A DNA stretch of 22,340 bases from CAZCFB01 sp964511535 (GTDB lineage: Bacteria; Myxococcota_A; Polyangia; GCA-2747355; CAZCFB01), in NCBI GenBank assembly GCA_964511535.1, contig CAZEFW010000159.1, positions 1-22,340 of the forward strand, given 5' to 3'. Shown one piece after another: positions 6,660 through 14,525 of the stretch; the first letter of the stretch is position 1; the number at the start of each line of letters is the position of its first letter. The notes under the pieces are model-generated. The model was not told the origin of the DNA and made no database searches. It saw nothing but the letters and a program-made list of their open reading frames with translations. The translations under genes were made by a program, and so were the position numbers.

Positions 6660-8683
6660 TGTTCTCTCCCGGAGTTGAGCAGGGCGGTCATGGTTTCATA
6701 CTCGAAGCGGTCGGCCATGCGGAGCAGCTGCGCCGCGGTCGCGGGCTCAAACTCGGCCATGCGCTTGATGGCCCCGGCCATCTTCTCCAGCTGACCCAGC
6801 CGGATGGCCTCCAGCAGCTCATCCACCAGGTCCATGGGCAAACGTTTGACCCCCTCCATCGGAGACTCAAGCGCCCGGGAGCTGGAGGTGGCCCGGGTGG
6901 ACGCCGCCCGGGAGGGGTAGACGAAGTCGAGGTCCATGACCTCTCCTATCTTGTGAAACAGCTCCGCGTTGGCGTGGGGCCTGCCCAGAAACCCCTGGGC
7001 GCCGGCATCCAGGGCCTTCTGCCGCTGGTCCGAGGTCACGGACGCGGAGATGGCGACGATGGCTGCCTCGCACCCCGCGGCCCGCAACCGCCGGATCGCC
7101 TCCACCCCGCCGATGCCCGGCATGCGCAGGTCCATGAGGATCAGGTGCGGCCGCCAGGTTTCGTTGAAGGCGATGCCCACCTCGCCGCTGGACGCCAGGC
7201 GCGTCTCGAAGCCCACCTCGGCCAGGATGGCATCCAGCAGATCCCGGTTGGTCTCCGTATCATCCACGATGAGCACCCTGCGCCTCTGCTCGGTGGGCGC
7301 CAGGCTCACCGGGCTGGAGAGGCTGGGCTGGCCGTTGACCACTTCGGTTGAAGCTGGCGCTGCCCTGAACGAGAAGGTGAAGCAGCTCCCTCGCCCCACC
7401 GCGCTCTCCACCGTGAGATCGCCCCCCATGAGCCTGGCGAAGGCCAGGCTGATTGACATGCCCAGGCCAGTGCCACCCTGGCGCACGCCCTGGGCGGACT
7501 GTTCAAATGCCTCGAAAATTTTCTCCCGCATATCGGGTTCGATACCGGCGCCGGTGTCCTCCACTTCGATGTAGACCAACACGCCGCCGTCCTCCAACTC
7601 CCTGGATGACGCGCCCACGCTGATGCGCCCGCGCTGGGTGAACTTGTAGGCGTTGGAGAGCAGGTTGATCAGGACCTGCCGGACCTTGGCCGCGTCTCCC
7701 ACCAGCTGGCGCGGCAGGTCCTCATCCTGGTGGAAGGCCAGGGTGAGCCCCTTGGAGGCGGCCAGCTCCTTGAACATGGCCCGTATCTCCCCGAGCAGGC
7801 CGTGCAGGTCAAAGCCGGCCTTCACCAGCTCCACCCGTCCGGCCTCGATCCTGGATGTCTCCAGGATGTCGTTGATCAGGGTCAGCAGGTGGTTGCCGCT
7901 CTCCTGGATGGTCTCCGCGTACCGGCGCGCCTCCCCCTCCAGGGCCGGGGCCCGGAGCAGGAGCTGGGCGTACCCGAGCACCGCGTTCATGGGGGTGCGG
8001 ATCTCGTGGCTCATGCTGGCCAGGAAGGTGCTCTTGGCCTTGTTGGCGGCCTCGGCCTCCTCCTTTGCGGCCTCAAGCTCCCGGGTGCTGCGCTCCAGCT
8101 CCCCGGTGCGCCGGGCCACCAGCTCCTCCAGGTTCTCCTGGTGCTGCTCCAGCTCCTCTCTGATCCGGTTGGACTCGGTGATGTCTGTGAGCACGCCGAC
8201 AAAGCCAACCAGCTCCTTGTCCTTGTTGCGCACCCGCTGGGCCAGGCCGATGACATGGCGAACCTGGCCATTCGGGTGAACGAACCGGTAGCTCAGCTTG
8301 TACGGCGCCTTGCCCTGAATGAAATCGGTCCAGGCCGCATAAACCCGCCCCGCGTCATCCGGGTGCAGGGTGGAGGCCCAGTCGCCGCCCCGTGCCTGCT
8401 CCACGGTGACCCCCATGATCTCCACGGCGCGCGGGTTGATGTACCTGCCGTTGCCCTCCGGATCAGCCTCCCAGATCCCCACTGGCGCGTTGTCCAGCAA
8501 GATCTCGTGGTGGAGCTCCACCTGCCGCAGCCTCGTCTCCCACTGCTTGCGCTCGGTGATGTCCTCCTTGACGCCCACGTAGTGGGTGATCTCCCCGTCC
8601 TGATCCCTGACGGCCGAGATGGACGCCGACTCCCAGAACAGCTCCCCGTCCTTCTTCTTGTTGTGAAGCTCTCCCCGCCACAC
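6656..8683 (-). CDS. Hybrid histidine kinase, C-terminal part of a gene split by a frameshift
   Basis: This frame begins abruptly inside a PAS domain (the GTG at 8683 is only the first possible start). Its natural continuation is the frame 10493-8691, so both together encode one protein of about 1275 residues. In this part: end of PAS5 (1-45), PAS6 (58-172), a coiled coil (172-215), HisKA with H226 in MSHEIRTP, an HATPase domain with NLLSNA, DTGAG and GTGLG, and a receiver with phospho-acceptor D518. The usual receiver lysine before proline is replaced by arginine (FLGRP). A helical tail (about 600-675) resembles the domain often found after hybrid-kinase receivers but has no phosphotransfer-type histidine. 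Expressed alone it would still have a kinase core. It is the head of the operon with the receiver-kinase and NtrC-type genes. Confidence 0.85.
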   Translation of the reverse strand: MWRGELHNKKKDGELFWESASISAVRDQDGEITHYVGVKEDITERKQWETRLRQVELHHEILLDNAPVGIWEADPEGNGRYINPRAVEIMGVTVEQARGGDWASTLHPDDAGRVYAAWTDFIQGKAPYKLSYRFVHPNGQVRHVIGLAQRVRNKDKELVGFVGVLTDITESNRIREELEQHQENLEELVARRTGELERSTRELEAAKEEAEAANKAKSTFLASMSHEIRTPMNAVLGYAQLLLRAPALEGEARRYAETIQESGNHLLTLINDILETSRIEAGRVELVKAGFDLHGLLGEIRAMFKELAASKGLTLAFHQDEDLPRQLVGDAAKVRQVLINLLSNAYKFTQRGRISVGASSRELEDGGVLVYIEVEDTGAGIEPDMREKIFEAFEQSAQGVRQGGTGLGMSISLAFARLMGGDLTVESAVGRGSCFTFSFRAAPASTEVVNGQPSLSSPVSLAPTEQRRRVLIVDDTETNRDLLDAILAEVGFETRLASSGEVGIAFNETWRPHLILMDLRMPGIGGVEAIRRLRAAGCEAAIVAISASVTSDQRQKALDAGAQGFLGRPHANAELFHKIGEVMDLDFVYPSRAASTRATSSSRALESPMEGVKRLPMDLVDELLEAIRLGQLEKMAGAIKRMAEFEPATAAQLLRMADRFEYETMTALLNSGREQ

Positions 8684-10493
8684 CCCCCCCCGAGGTGACG
8701 GTGCCCCACAGCTCCTTGTAAAAGGAGGGCGGGTGGTCCCCGGACTGCAGGAACCTGGGGTTGCCGCCGATGGCCTCCTGCCGGCTGTAGCCGGTTATCT
8801 TGGAGAACATGGGGTTGACGTACTGGACGATCGCGTCCCGGTCGGCGATGACCACCGAGACCGGGCTGGCCTCAATGGCCCTGGAGAGGGTGCGCAGCTG
8901 GGTCTCTGCCTCGCGGCGCGCGGTGATGTCCTCGATGAGCCCGATGAGGGACTGAGGCCGCCCCTCCCCGTCACGGATCAACGAGGCGGTCACCTTGCCC
9001 CAGATCTCCTGGCCGTCCTTGCGGATGTATCGCTTCTCCACCTCGTACATCTCGCGCTCGCCGGCCGCCAGCTCACCCAGCGCCTTCCGGTCCGCGTCGA
9101 CGTAGTCCGGGTGGGAGAGATCGGCGACTTTCATGGAGGCGAGCTCTTCCCCGGAGTACCCCATCATGGCCTGCAGCGCCGAGTTGGTGCTCATGAAGCG
9201 CCCGTCCATGCCCGCCTGGACGATGCCCACCGGGGCGTTCTCGTGGATGGCCCGGAAGTTCTTTTCGCTGGCAGCCAGGGCCTCGGTGCGCTCGGCCACC
9301 AGCTCCTCCAGCTGTTCCTTGTGCTGCCTCAGCTCACGCTCGGCCCGCCTCAACTCGGAAACGTCCTTCCTCGAGGCCCAGATGCGCACCAGCTGGCCGG
9401 CCTCGACCACGCCCTGCAGGGTCGCCAGAATGAAAATCTCCACGCCGGCCGCGGTGGTGACATGGATCTCGTGATCGTTGACGTGGTAACCGCCGCGGAT
9501 GAACCGGGAGAAGAGGTCGTCAAAGGGCCAACCCTTGACGACGTCCCCCAGCCGCTGCCCCACGAACTCCTCCCGGGACAGCCCGGTACCCTTCCAGGAC
9601 GCCTCGTTGGCATCCACGCAAACGCACCGCTTCAGGAGCTCGATCTGCTCTTCCTCCGGAAGGTCCGCGCTGTGCCCGGCCCGGGGCCGCCAGAGTGAGA
9701 TCGAGTCGCTTGATGTGGTGAAGGCCTCGGATCTGAGCTCCCACGCCTCCTGCGCCTGGTTCTGGGCCTCCCTGGTGATGGTGATGTCGTGCACCGTGCC
9801 GATGCCGCGGACCAGCTCTCCGTCCTCCAGCTCGAGTTCCGCGCGCTCGTGGACCCACTTCACCTGGCCGTTGACCACGATGCGGTGGTCGATCTCGTAG
9901 GGCGCGCCCTCCAGGGCCGCGCTCCAGGCGCTGTCCACCAGGTCGCGGTCGTCCGGGTGGACAGCCTCCAGAAAAGCCTCATAGGTGAGCTTTGTTCCAG
10001 GGGCGATGCCGAAGATGCGGTAGGTCTGCTCCGACCACTCCAGCTCGTTCGCCTTCACATCCAGGCGCCAGCTGCCGATGTTGGCCACCTGCTGGGCCCT
10101 GTTCAGGAGGGGGTCTTTGTGGCCACTGATATCGCGGCAGGTGCAGCAGAGCAGACCGTCGGGCAGCGGCGAAACCCTGAGCGCCACTGGCACCAAGGTC
10201 CCATCCCCACGCTGGAGTTCCAGCTCACGTTCGCCCCCTCCCTTCTTCAGCATCGGCTCGAGTTCGGCAGGGCTGAGTTCGTTTGCGCCCGTGGCCGTGA
10301 GGCCAGCCATGGTCATCCGGCTCAGGTCAGCCGGTGCATACCCGAGCAGCGAAAACGCGGCGGCGTTGGCGTAAACGCACGCCCCGGCTCCGTCGAAGAT
10401 CAGGATGCTGTAAGGAATAGAAGAAACGATGGAGCTATACAGATCCACACTCACGCTGTCACCCCGCCGACCACTATTTTTTTGGTTGAGCAC
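8463..10493 (-). CDS. Hybrid histidine kinase, N-terminal PAS array of the split gene
   Basis: Sensor half of the interrupted kinase. Five PAS domains are visible: 18-122, 135-240, 253-380, 411-528 and one starting at 538. Coiled-coil linkers include one at 381-412. Residues beyond about 603 (after ELWGTVTSGGG) are out of frame: low-complexity, Gly/Arg/Ala-rich sequence that no longer matches PAS, because the coding strand carries nine G at 8691-8683. Removing one G restores the segment SGG-VWRGELHNKKKDG and joins the downstream frame, in line with the homologous SGREWHGEF of the GGDEF protein. No membrane segment or signal peptide is visible, so sensing is probably cytoplasmic. The start is uncertain: GTG at 10493 has GGAG almost touching it, while GTG at 10454 has GGGGTG 5 bases upstream. 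Confidence 0.8.
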   Translation of the reverse strand: MLNQKNSGRRGDSVSVDLYSSIVSSIPYSILIFDGAGACVYANAAAFSLLGYAPADLSRMTMAGLTATGANELSPAELEPMLKKGGGERELELQRGDGTLVPVALRVSPLPDGLLCCTCRDISGHKDPLLNRAQQVANIGSWRLDVKANELEWSEQTYRIFGIAPGTKLTYEAFLEAVHPDDRDLVDSAWSAALEGAPYEIDHRIVVNGQVKWVHERAELELEDGELVRGIGTVHDITITREAQNQAQEAWELRSEAFTTSSDSISLWRPRAGHSADLPEEEQIELLKRCVCVDANEASWKGTGLSREEFVGQRLGDVVKGWPFDDLFSRFIRGGYHVNDHEIHVTTAAGVEIFILATLQGVVEAGQLVRIWASRKDVSELRRAERELRQHKEQLEELVAERTEALAASEKNFRAIHENAPVGIVQAGMDGRFMSTNSALQAMMGYSGEELASMKVADLSHPDYVDADRKALGELAAGEREMYEVEKRYIRKDGQEIWGKVTASLIRDGEGRPQSLIGLIEDITARREAETQLRTLSRAIEASPVSVVIADRDAIVQYVNPMFSKITGYSRQEAIGGNPRFLQSGDHPPSFYKELWGTVTSGGGVAGRASQQEEGRGAVLGVGVHLGRQGSGRGDHPLRGRQGGHHRAQAVGDEAAAGGAPPRDLAGQRASGDLGG
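8683..8691 (-). other. G9 homopolymer causing a frameshift in the hybrid kinase
   Basis: Nine consecutive C on the plus strand (G on the coding strand). With nine, the PAS reading is lost; with eight, the upstream and downstream halves of the kinase join in one frame. Possible causes are a sequencing or assembly error, a recent mutation, or slippage that switches the gene on and off. Confidence 0.85.
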
Positions 10494-10502
10494 GCTCCAG
10501 AA

Positions 10503-10509
10503 TCGTGAA
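10503..10509 (-). promoter_or_regulatory. Third TTCACGA copy in the predicted kinase leader
   Basis: Minus-strand TTCACGA, identical to the pair upstream of the predicted -35 box, lies about 50 bases downstream of the predicted transcription start and just before the GTG start. It may be a downstream operator; chance cannot be excluded. Confidence 0.3.
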
Positions 10510-10561
10510 CTCTATGCGGCCAAGCGTAGGAACCCTCGCCCTCATATTCCATTCTACGGCA

Positions 10562-10591
10562 AGTATCCGCCGCTCAAGCGGCGCGGGTCAA
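10562..10591 (-). promoter_or_regulatory. Predicted housekeeping promoter of the kinase operon with a palindrome in the spacer
   Basis: Minus strand: TTGACC (10591-10586), 18-base spacer, GATACT (10567-10562). The spacer contains a perfect palindrome, CGCCGC-TCAA-GCGGCG on the plus strand (10568-10583), placed where a repressor would block polymerase. The -10 hexamer GATACT is identical to that predicted for the lipoprotein gene. The leader to GTG 10493 would be about 60 bases. Confidence 0.5.
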
Positions 10592-10594
10592 GGC

Positions 10595-10610
10595 TCGTGA
10601 ATATCGTGAA
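10595..10610 (-). promoter_or_regulatory. Direct repeat TTCACGA-TA-TTCACGA upstream of the -35 box
   Basis: Two identical heptamers with a 2-base gap end 3 bases upstream of the predicted -35 hexamer, around -40 to -56. That is where activators of the response-regulator type commonly bind as tandem dimers. A third copy is found at 10503-10509. Confidence 0.4.
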
Positions 10611-10744
10611 CCTCTCGCCAACGGCCTCTAATCGATTCTTTTGAGTGTGATCAGGACGTACGGGTCCGCGCGGGCGCCGGCGGAGAAGTGCCTGCCCGGT
10701 GGTGCTGATCAGGGAGTGCTTTTGACTTCGCGAGGGTCAGTCGG

Positions 10745-10948
10745 TCAGTCGGCCCAGTCCTCGTCAAAGCCGAGTTCGGGATCGGGGGCGGGAACGGGAT
10801 CGGAAGCGGGAGCGGGGGCGGGATCGGGAGCGGGGGCGGGAGCGGGGGCCGAGGCTGACGCTGACGCTGACGCTGAGGCTGAGGCTGGCGCTGAGGCTGA
10901 CGCTGACGCTGATGCTGAGGCTGAGGCTGCAGCTGCGGCTGAGGGTCT
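10745..10948. repeat. Hexanucleotide low-complexity tract with an open tail after the epimerase stop
   Basis: On the plus strand GGGAxC/GGGGGC-type hexamers (about 10777-10850) give way to GCTGAC/GCTGAG-type hexamers (10851-10943). On the minus strand the frame directly following the TAA of the epimerase gene (10951-10949) stays open for 67 codons to TGA at 10747-10745. It would encode an Ala-Ser then Ala-Pro tail ending in PELGFDEDWAD. It has no start of its own. The plus-strand Ala-Asp/Glu frame starting with TTG at 10641 looks like a by-product of the repeats. Confidence 0.75.
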
Positions 10949-11404
10949 TTAGCCGTCCTGGCGGCTCCAGTCGTACGGGATGTCGTTGTCGTGGGGGTGG
11001 ACCCGCATCTCGTCGGGGTCGTCGTAGTTGTACAGCTCGCTGGTGAGGTTGATCACCAGCGCCTCCTCGGCGGAGACGCACTTCCAGCCGTGGAGCACGC
11101 CCGGGGGTACGCGCACCCGCTCCATGGCGTGGGTGCCGAGGTAGAACTCGTCCACCTGCCCGCGGGTGGGCGATCCGTCCCGGTCGTCGTACAGCACCAG
11201 CAGGATCATGCCCGAGACGCAGGAGATCAGGTCGGTCTGGCGGATGTGCAGGTGCCACCCCTTGACCACCCCGGGGTAGGTCACCGACATGTAGACCTGC
11301 CCGAAGGCCTCGAAGTCCTCGTCGTCGCTGCGGACCAGCTCGGTGAGCCGCCCCCGCTGGTCCGGGATCGTGCGCAGGCCCTTGACGTTGACGCCGTCGA
11401 TCAC
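10949..11404 (-). CDS. RmlC-type nucleotide-sugar epimerase (dTDP-4-dehydrorhamnose 3,5-epimerase family)
   Basis: 151-residue cupin protein. Its family epimerises dTDP-4-keto-6-deoxy sugars at C3/C5 on the way to dTDP-rhamnose or related sugars. Seen here: the strand VVKGWHLHIRQTDLI with H51 and H53, a DDRDGSPT turn (73-80) typical of RmlC, PPGVLHGW with H105, and a C-terminal DIPYDW as in family members. At 151 residues it is shorter than classical RmlC (about 180), so it may be a relative with another 4-keto sugar as substrate. GTG 11404 has GGGAGGT 5 bases upstream and overlaps the stop of the reductase gene by 4 bases (GTGA). It is the last gene of the polysaccharide operon; rmlA and rmlB are not in the window. 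Confidence 0.85.
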   Translation of the reverse strand: MIDGVNVKGLRTIPDQRGRLTELVRSDDEDFEAFGQVYMSVTYPGVVKGWHLHIRQTDLISCVSGMILLVLYDDRDGSPTRGQVDEFYLGTHAMERVRVPPGVLHGWKCVSAEEALVINLTSELYNYDDPDEMRVHPHDNDIPYDWSRQDG

Positions 11405-12285
11405 GCGTTACCTCCCTCGCTTCGTTGCTCGATGTAGGCGGCCAGCGCCTTGCGCCAGGGCTTCATCTGGCACAGGCCGCGCAGCCGCAGCAGGTGGTTG
11501 CTCAGCGCGGTGTAGCCGGCGCGGTGCGCCTCGGCGTTGAGCTCCACGTCGGCAACGGGCACCACCCCGCGCGGATCCTTGCCCGCCAGCATCAGCGCGC
11601 TGTGGGCCAGGTAATACCAGTTGGTCGTGCCGAGGCCTGTGGCGTGGTAGGTGCCGTGGTACGGCGTGCTCGCCAGGGCCAGCAGCTGCCGCGCCAGGTC
11701 GTCGGTCCAGGTGGGGGTGGTGAACCGGTCGTGCACGATGGTCAGCGGCTTGCCCGGCGCCGCCTCGTCCAGCACCCAGCTGACGAAGTTCTTGCGCCCG
11801 AGGCCGAACAGCGCCGCCACGCGTACGATGAAGTGCGCCGCGTGGGTCTCGCGCACCAGCAGCTCGGCGTGCAGCTTGGAGCGGCCGTAATGGTTGGGCG
11901 GCACGCCGGTGGGGCAGAACTCCTGGTACGCCTCGGTGGTGTTGCCGTCGAACACGTAGTCGGTGGAGATGTGCAGCAGGGTGGTGCCGGCCTCGGCAGC
12001 GGCCATGGCCGCGTTGTGCGCGCCCACGGTGTTGACCGCGTAGGTCAGCTCCGGCTCGGTCTCGGCCCGGTCCACGCTGCTCAGGGCGGCCGAGTTGATG
12101 ATCAGATCGGCCGCGGCGTCCCGGGCGGCGCGGCGCAGGTCTGACAGCTCGCGCACGTCGCACTCGGCGCTGGAGGGGGCCTCCACGGCGACCCCCGCGT
12201 CCTGAAAGATGCGCTTGAGCGCGTGCCCCAGCAGGCCGCTGCCTCCCAGCAGCAGGGCGCGCTTCAGCGGGGTCTCGGCATCCAT
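11401..12285 (-). CDS. rfbD: dTDP-4-dehydrorhamnose reductase (RmlD/RfbD)
   Basis: 294-residue short-chain dehydrogenase of the extended class, catalysing the NAD(P)H-dependent last step of dTDP-L-rhamnose synthesis. Motifs: nucleotide-binding GGSGLLGH (14-21), INSAALSSVDRAE (63-75) that matches the NAAAYTAVDKAE element of RmlD, STDYVFDG (107-114), and the catalytic Tyr133/Lys137 pair in YGRSK. The length fits RmlD. ATG 12285 is preceded by GGAGGAAC at a normal distance. A 46-base gap separates it from the sugar-transferase gene upstream, and it overlaps the epimerase gene by 4 bases. Together with the rhamnosyltransferase-like GT2 domains it suggests that rhamnose or a related deoxysugar is part of the polymer. 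Confidence 0.9.
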   Translation of the reverse strand: MDAETPLKRALLLGGSGLLGHALKRIFQDAGVAVEAPSSAECDVRELSDLRRAARDAAADLIINSAALSSVDRAETEPELTYAVNTVGAHNAAMAAAEAGTTLLHISTDYVFDGNTTEAYQEFCPTGVPPNHYGRSKLHAELLVRETHAAHFIVRVAALFGLGRKNFVSWVLDEAAPGKPLTIVHDRFTTPTWTDDLARQLLALASTPYHGTYHATGLGTTNWYYLAHSALMLAGKDPRGVVPVADVELNAEAHRAGYTALSNHLLRLRGLCQMKPWRKALAAYIEQRSEGGNA

Positions 12286-12331
12286 GTCCGGTGTTCCTCC
12301 TTGTTCGCCCCCGCCGGTGATTGTAGCAGCC

Positions 12332-14509
12332 TCACGAACCGCGCAGCACGACCTGGATGGTGCGCAACATCACGCTGTAGTCCAGCAGCAGCGACCAGGT
12401 GAGGATGTACTTCAGGTCGAGCTCCACCATCTCGTTGAACCGCCACTTTCGCTGCTTGTCGATCTGCCACAGCCCGGTGAGGCCGGGCTTGACGAACAGC
12501 CGCCCCTTTTGCCACTCGCTGTACTGCCGCAGCTCATCCTCCATGGGCGGCCGCGGCCCCACCATGGACATGTCCCCCTTGAGCACGTTGAGCAGCTGCG
12601 GCAGCTCGTCCACCTTGTGCCGCCGCAGCCAGCGCCCCAGCGGGGTCACCCGGGGGTCGTTGGGGATCAGGGTCAGCGGACCCTCGGCGATGTTCGCGTC
12701 GTCGTCCGCCTGGCCCCCCACCTGCATTGTGCGCAGCTTGATGATGGTGAACGGTCGGCCGAGCCGGCCGAAGCGTTTCTGCAGGAAGAAGATCGGCCCG
12801 CCATCTTGCAGCTTCACCGCCAGCCCGAGCAGCAGGATGAACGGCGCGCAGATCAGGGTGCCGGCCAGGGAGATTGCTATGTCCCCCAGCCGCTTGAGGA
12901 TCAGCTTCACCCGGTAGAGCGAGGTGTGGGTCACGTCCGCCGCCGGGAACCCGCAGATCTCGTGGGTCCGCTCGGCGGCGTACGGGAACACGTCCAGGCT
13001 GGAGGCCACGTGCACCTCCAGGTTCTTCTCGTGGCTCTCGAGCACCAGCGGCACGTAGCTGCGGAAGGAGTGGTGCTGGGCGGCGAAGATGATGCCCCCC
13101 GGGTTGTGGTCCTGCACCATCTGGCGGAACCGGATCGCCACCGCCGGATCCAGGTCGTCGCCGTTGTCGTCGGGCATGGGCAGGGTGCCGGTCACCTCGT
13201 AGCCGCACAGGGGCTCGGCGGCGATGGCCTGCACCATGCTCCTGGAAGGCTCCACCTCGCCCACAACCAGCATGCGCCGCAGCAGCAGGTGGCGGCGCCA
13301 GAACCAGCGGAAGCCGGCCTTGATGGCCAGCCTGGACATGGCGGTGCCCAGGATGAGGCAGAAGTAGTACAGGATCAGCAGCAGCCTCGAGTAGACGAAC
13401 CCCTCGCGGTACGCCGGCGCGAAGAAGAGCAGCACCGAGCCGGCCAGCGCGACCCACGTCACCGCCTTGACGGTCTGGGCCACGGTGCCGAGCCAGTCGA
13501 GGGAGCGCTCCACCCGGTACAGCCCGGTGGAGGTGTACATCACGAACAGCAGCAGGTTGGCGCCCCCGAGCAGCGGAACATAGGTGGAGATCTGGGTGGA
13601 CACCGCAGGCAGCTCGCCCCCCAGCAGATCCCGCAGCACCAGGCAGATCAGGAACCCGCCGTTGAAGATGATCAGGTCCAGCAGCAGCAGCGCGATGATC
13701 AGGCTCTCGCGCACCACCCGCAGCACCGCGCGGCCCCCCCGGCTGTGCTTGTTCATGTAGCGCAGGGCGCTGCACAGGTGGTGCAGGCGCTCGATGTTGA
13801 TCAGGCCGCCGTGGCTGCCCCGGCGGTAGCCGTGGGAGAAGCGCGCCTGGGGCACGTAGTACACCTTGTGCCCCGCCTCGCCCAGGCGCTTGGCCAGGTC
13901 CACGTCCTCGAAGTAGAGGAAGAACCGCTCGTCCATGGCGCCCACCGCCTCGGCGGCCTCGCGCCGGATCATCAGGCACGCGCCCTGGATCCAGTCCACC
14001 ACCCGCTCCTCGTCGTGATCGAAGTCGACCATCAGGTGGTCCCGCTCGGCCTTGCTCTGGCGGGTGAACATGCCGAGGGGGGTGCGGCGCATCATCACCG
14101 CCGAGGCGGTGTAGAACCGGCGGCAGGAGGGCTGCACCTCGCCGTCGGCGTCCAGCAGCTTCCCCCCGGCCATTCCCGCGTCGGGGGTGCGGTCCATGAA
14201 CTCCACCAGCGCCTCGATGGCGCCCGGCTCCACCTCGATGTCGGCGTTGAGCACCAGCAGGTAGGTCGAGTCGGTCTGCTCCAGGGCCTGGTTCACCGCC
14301 CGCCCGAAGCCGAGGTTCGCCTTGTTGGCCACCACCTCGAAGCGGTTGCCGTAGCGCCGGGTCACCATGGTGGCGCTGCCGTCGCTCGAGGCGTTGTCGA
14401 TGACCAGCGTGCGGTAGGCGTGGCCGTCGAGCTCCTCGGGCAGCGAGTCGAGGCATCGACGCAGCTGTTTCCGGGTGTTGTAGTTGATGATGGCCAGCGC
14501 CACGTCCAT
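12332..14509 (-). CDS. GT2 glycosyltransferase fused to a polyprenyl-phosphate sugar-1-phosphate transferase
   Basis: 725 residues joining two enzymes. Residues 1-250 are a GT2 domain of the rhamnosyltransferase (WbbL-like) kind: IINYNTRKQL, IDNASSDGS, LNADIEV (D90 region), and RFFLYFEDVDLAKR (195-208). Residues 262-395 carry about four or five membrane helices. Residues 405-535 are a CoA-binding-like nucleotide domain as in WbaP/CpsE proteins. Residues 537-725 are the bacterial sugar transferase core, with KRLGDI (539-544), QKRFGR and KLRTM (577-595), the DE pair in DELPQLLN (634-641) and GDMSMVGPRP (645-654). The second half should load a sugar-1-phosphate onto undecaprenyl phosphate, starting the repeat unit. 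The first half would add a sugar, possibly the next one. ATG 14509 lies 16 bases after the GT4 stop, with no strong ribosome site. Confidence 0.93.
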   Translation of the reverse strand: MDVALAIINYNTRKQLRRCLDSLPEELDGHAYRTLVIDNASSDGSATMVTRRYGNRFEVVANKANLGFGRAVNQALEQTDSTYLLVLNADIEVEPGAIEALVEFMDRTPDAGMAGGKLLDADGEVQPSCRRFYTASAVMMRRTPLGMFTRQSKAERDHLMVDFDHDEERVVDWIQGACLMIRREAAEAVGAMDERFFLYFEDVDLAKRLGEAGHKVYYVPQARFSHGYRRGSHGGLINIERLHHLCSALRYMNKHSRGGRAVLRVVRESLIIALLLLDLIIFNGGFLICLVLRDLLGGELPAVSTQISTYVPLLGGANLLLFVMYTSTGLYRVERSLDWLGTVAQTVKAVTWVALAGSVLLFFAPAYREGFVYSRLLLILYYFCLILGTAMSRLAIKAGFRWFWRRHLLLRRMLVVGEVEPSRSMVQAIAAEPLCGYEVTGTLPMPDDNGDDLDPAVAIRFRQMVQDHNPGGIIFAAQHHSFRSYVPLVLESHEKNLEVHVASSLDVFPYAAERTHEICGFPAADVTHTSLYRVKLILKRLGDIAISLAGTLICAPFILLLGLAVKLQDGGPIFFLQKRFGRLGRPFTIIKLRTMQVGGQADDDANIAEGPLTLIPNDPRVTPLGRWLRRHKVDELPQLLNVLKGDMSMVGPRPPMEDELRQYSEWQKGRLFVKPGLTGLWQIDKQRKWRFNEMVELDLKYILTWSLLLDYSVMLRTIQVVLRGS

Positions 14510-14525
14510 TGCCGCTGTCTACCCC

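Noticed and set aside
10851..10943. CRISPR-like or satellite array
   Set aside because: The 6-bp units are contiguous with no spacers; this is simple low-complexity sequence.
10641..10952. Plus-strand ORF with Ala-Asp/Glu repeats
   Set aside because: TTG start without a ribosome site, and the composition comes wholly from the hexamer tract.
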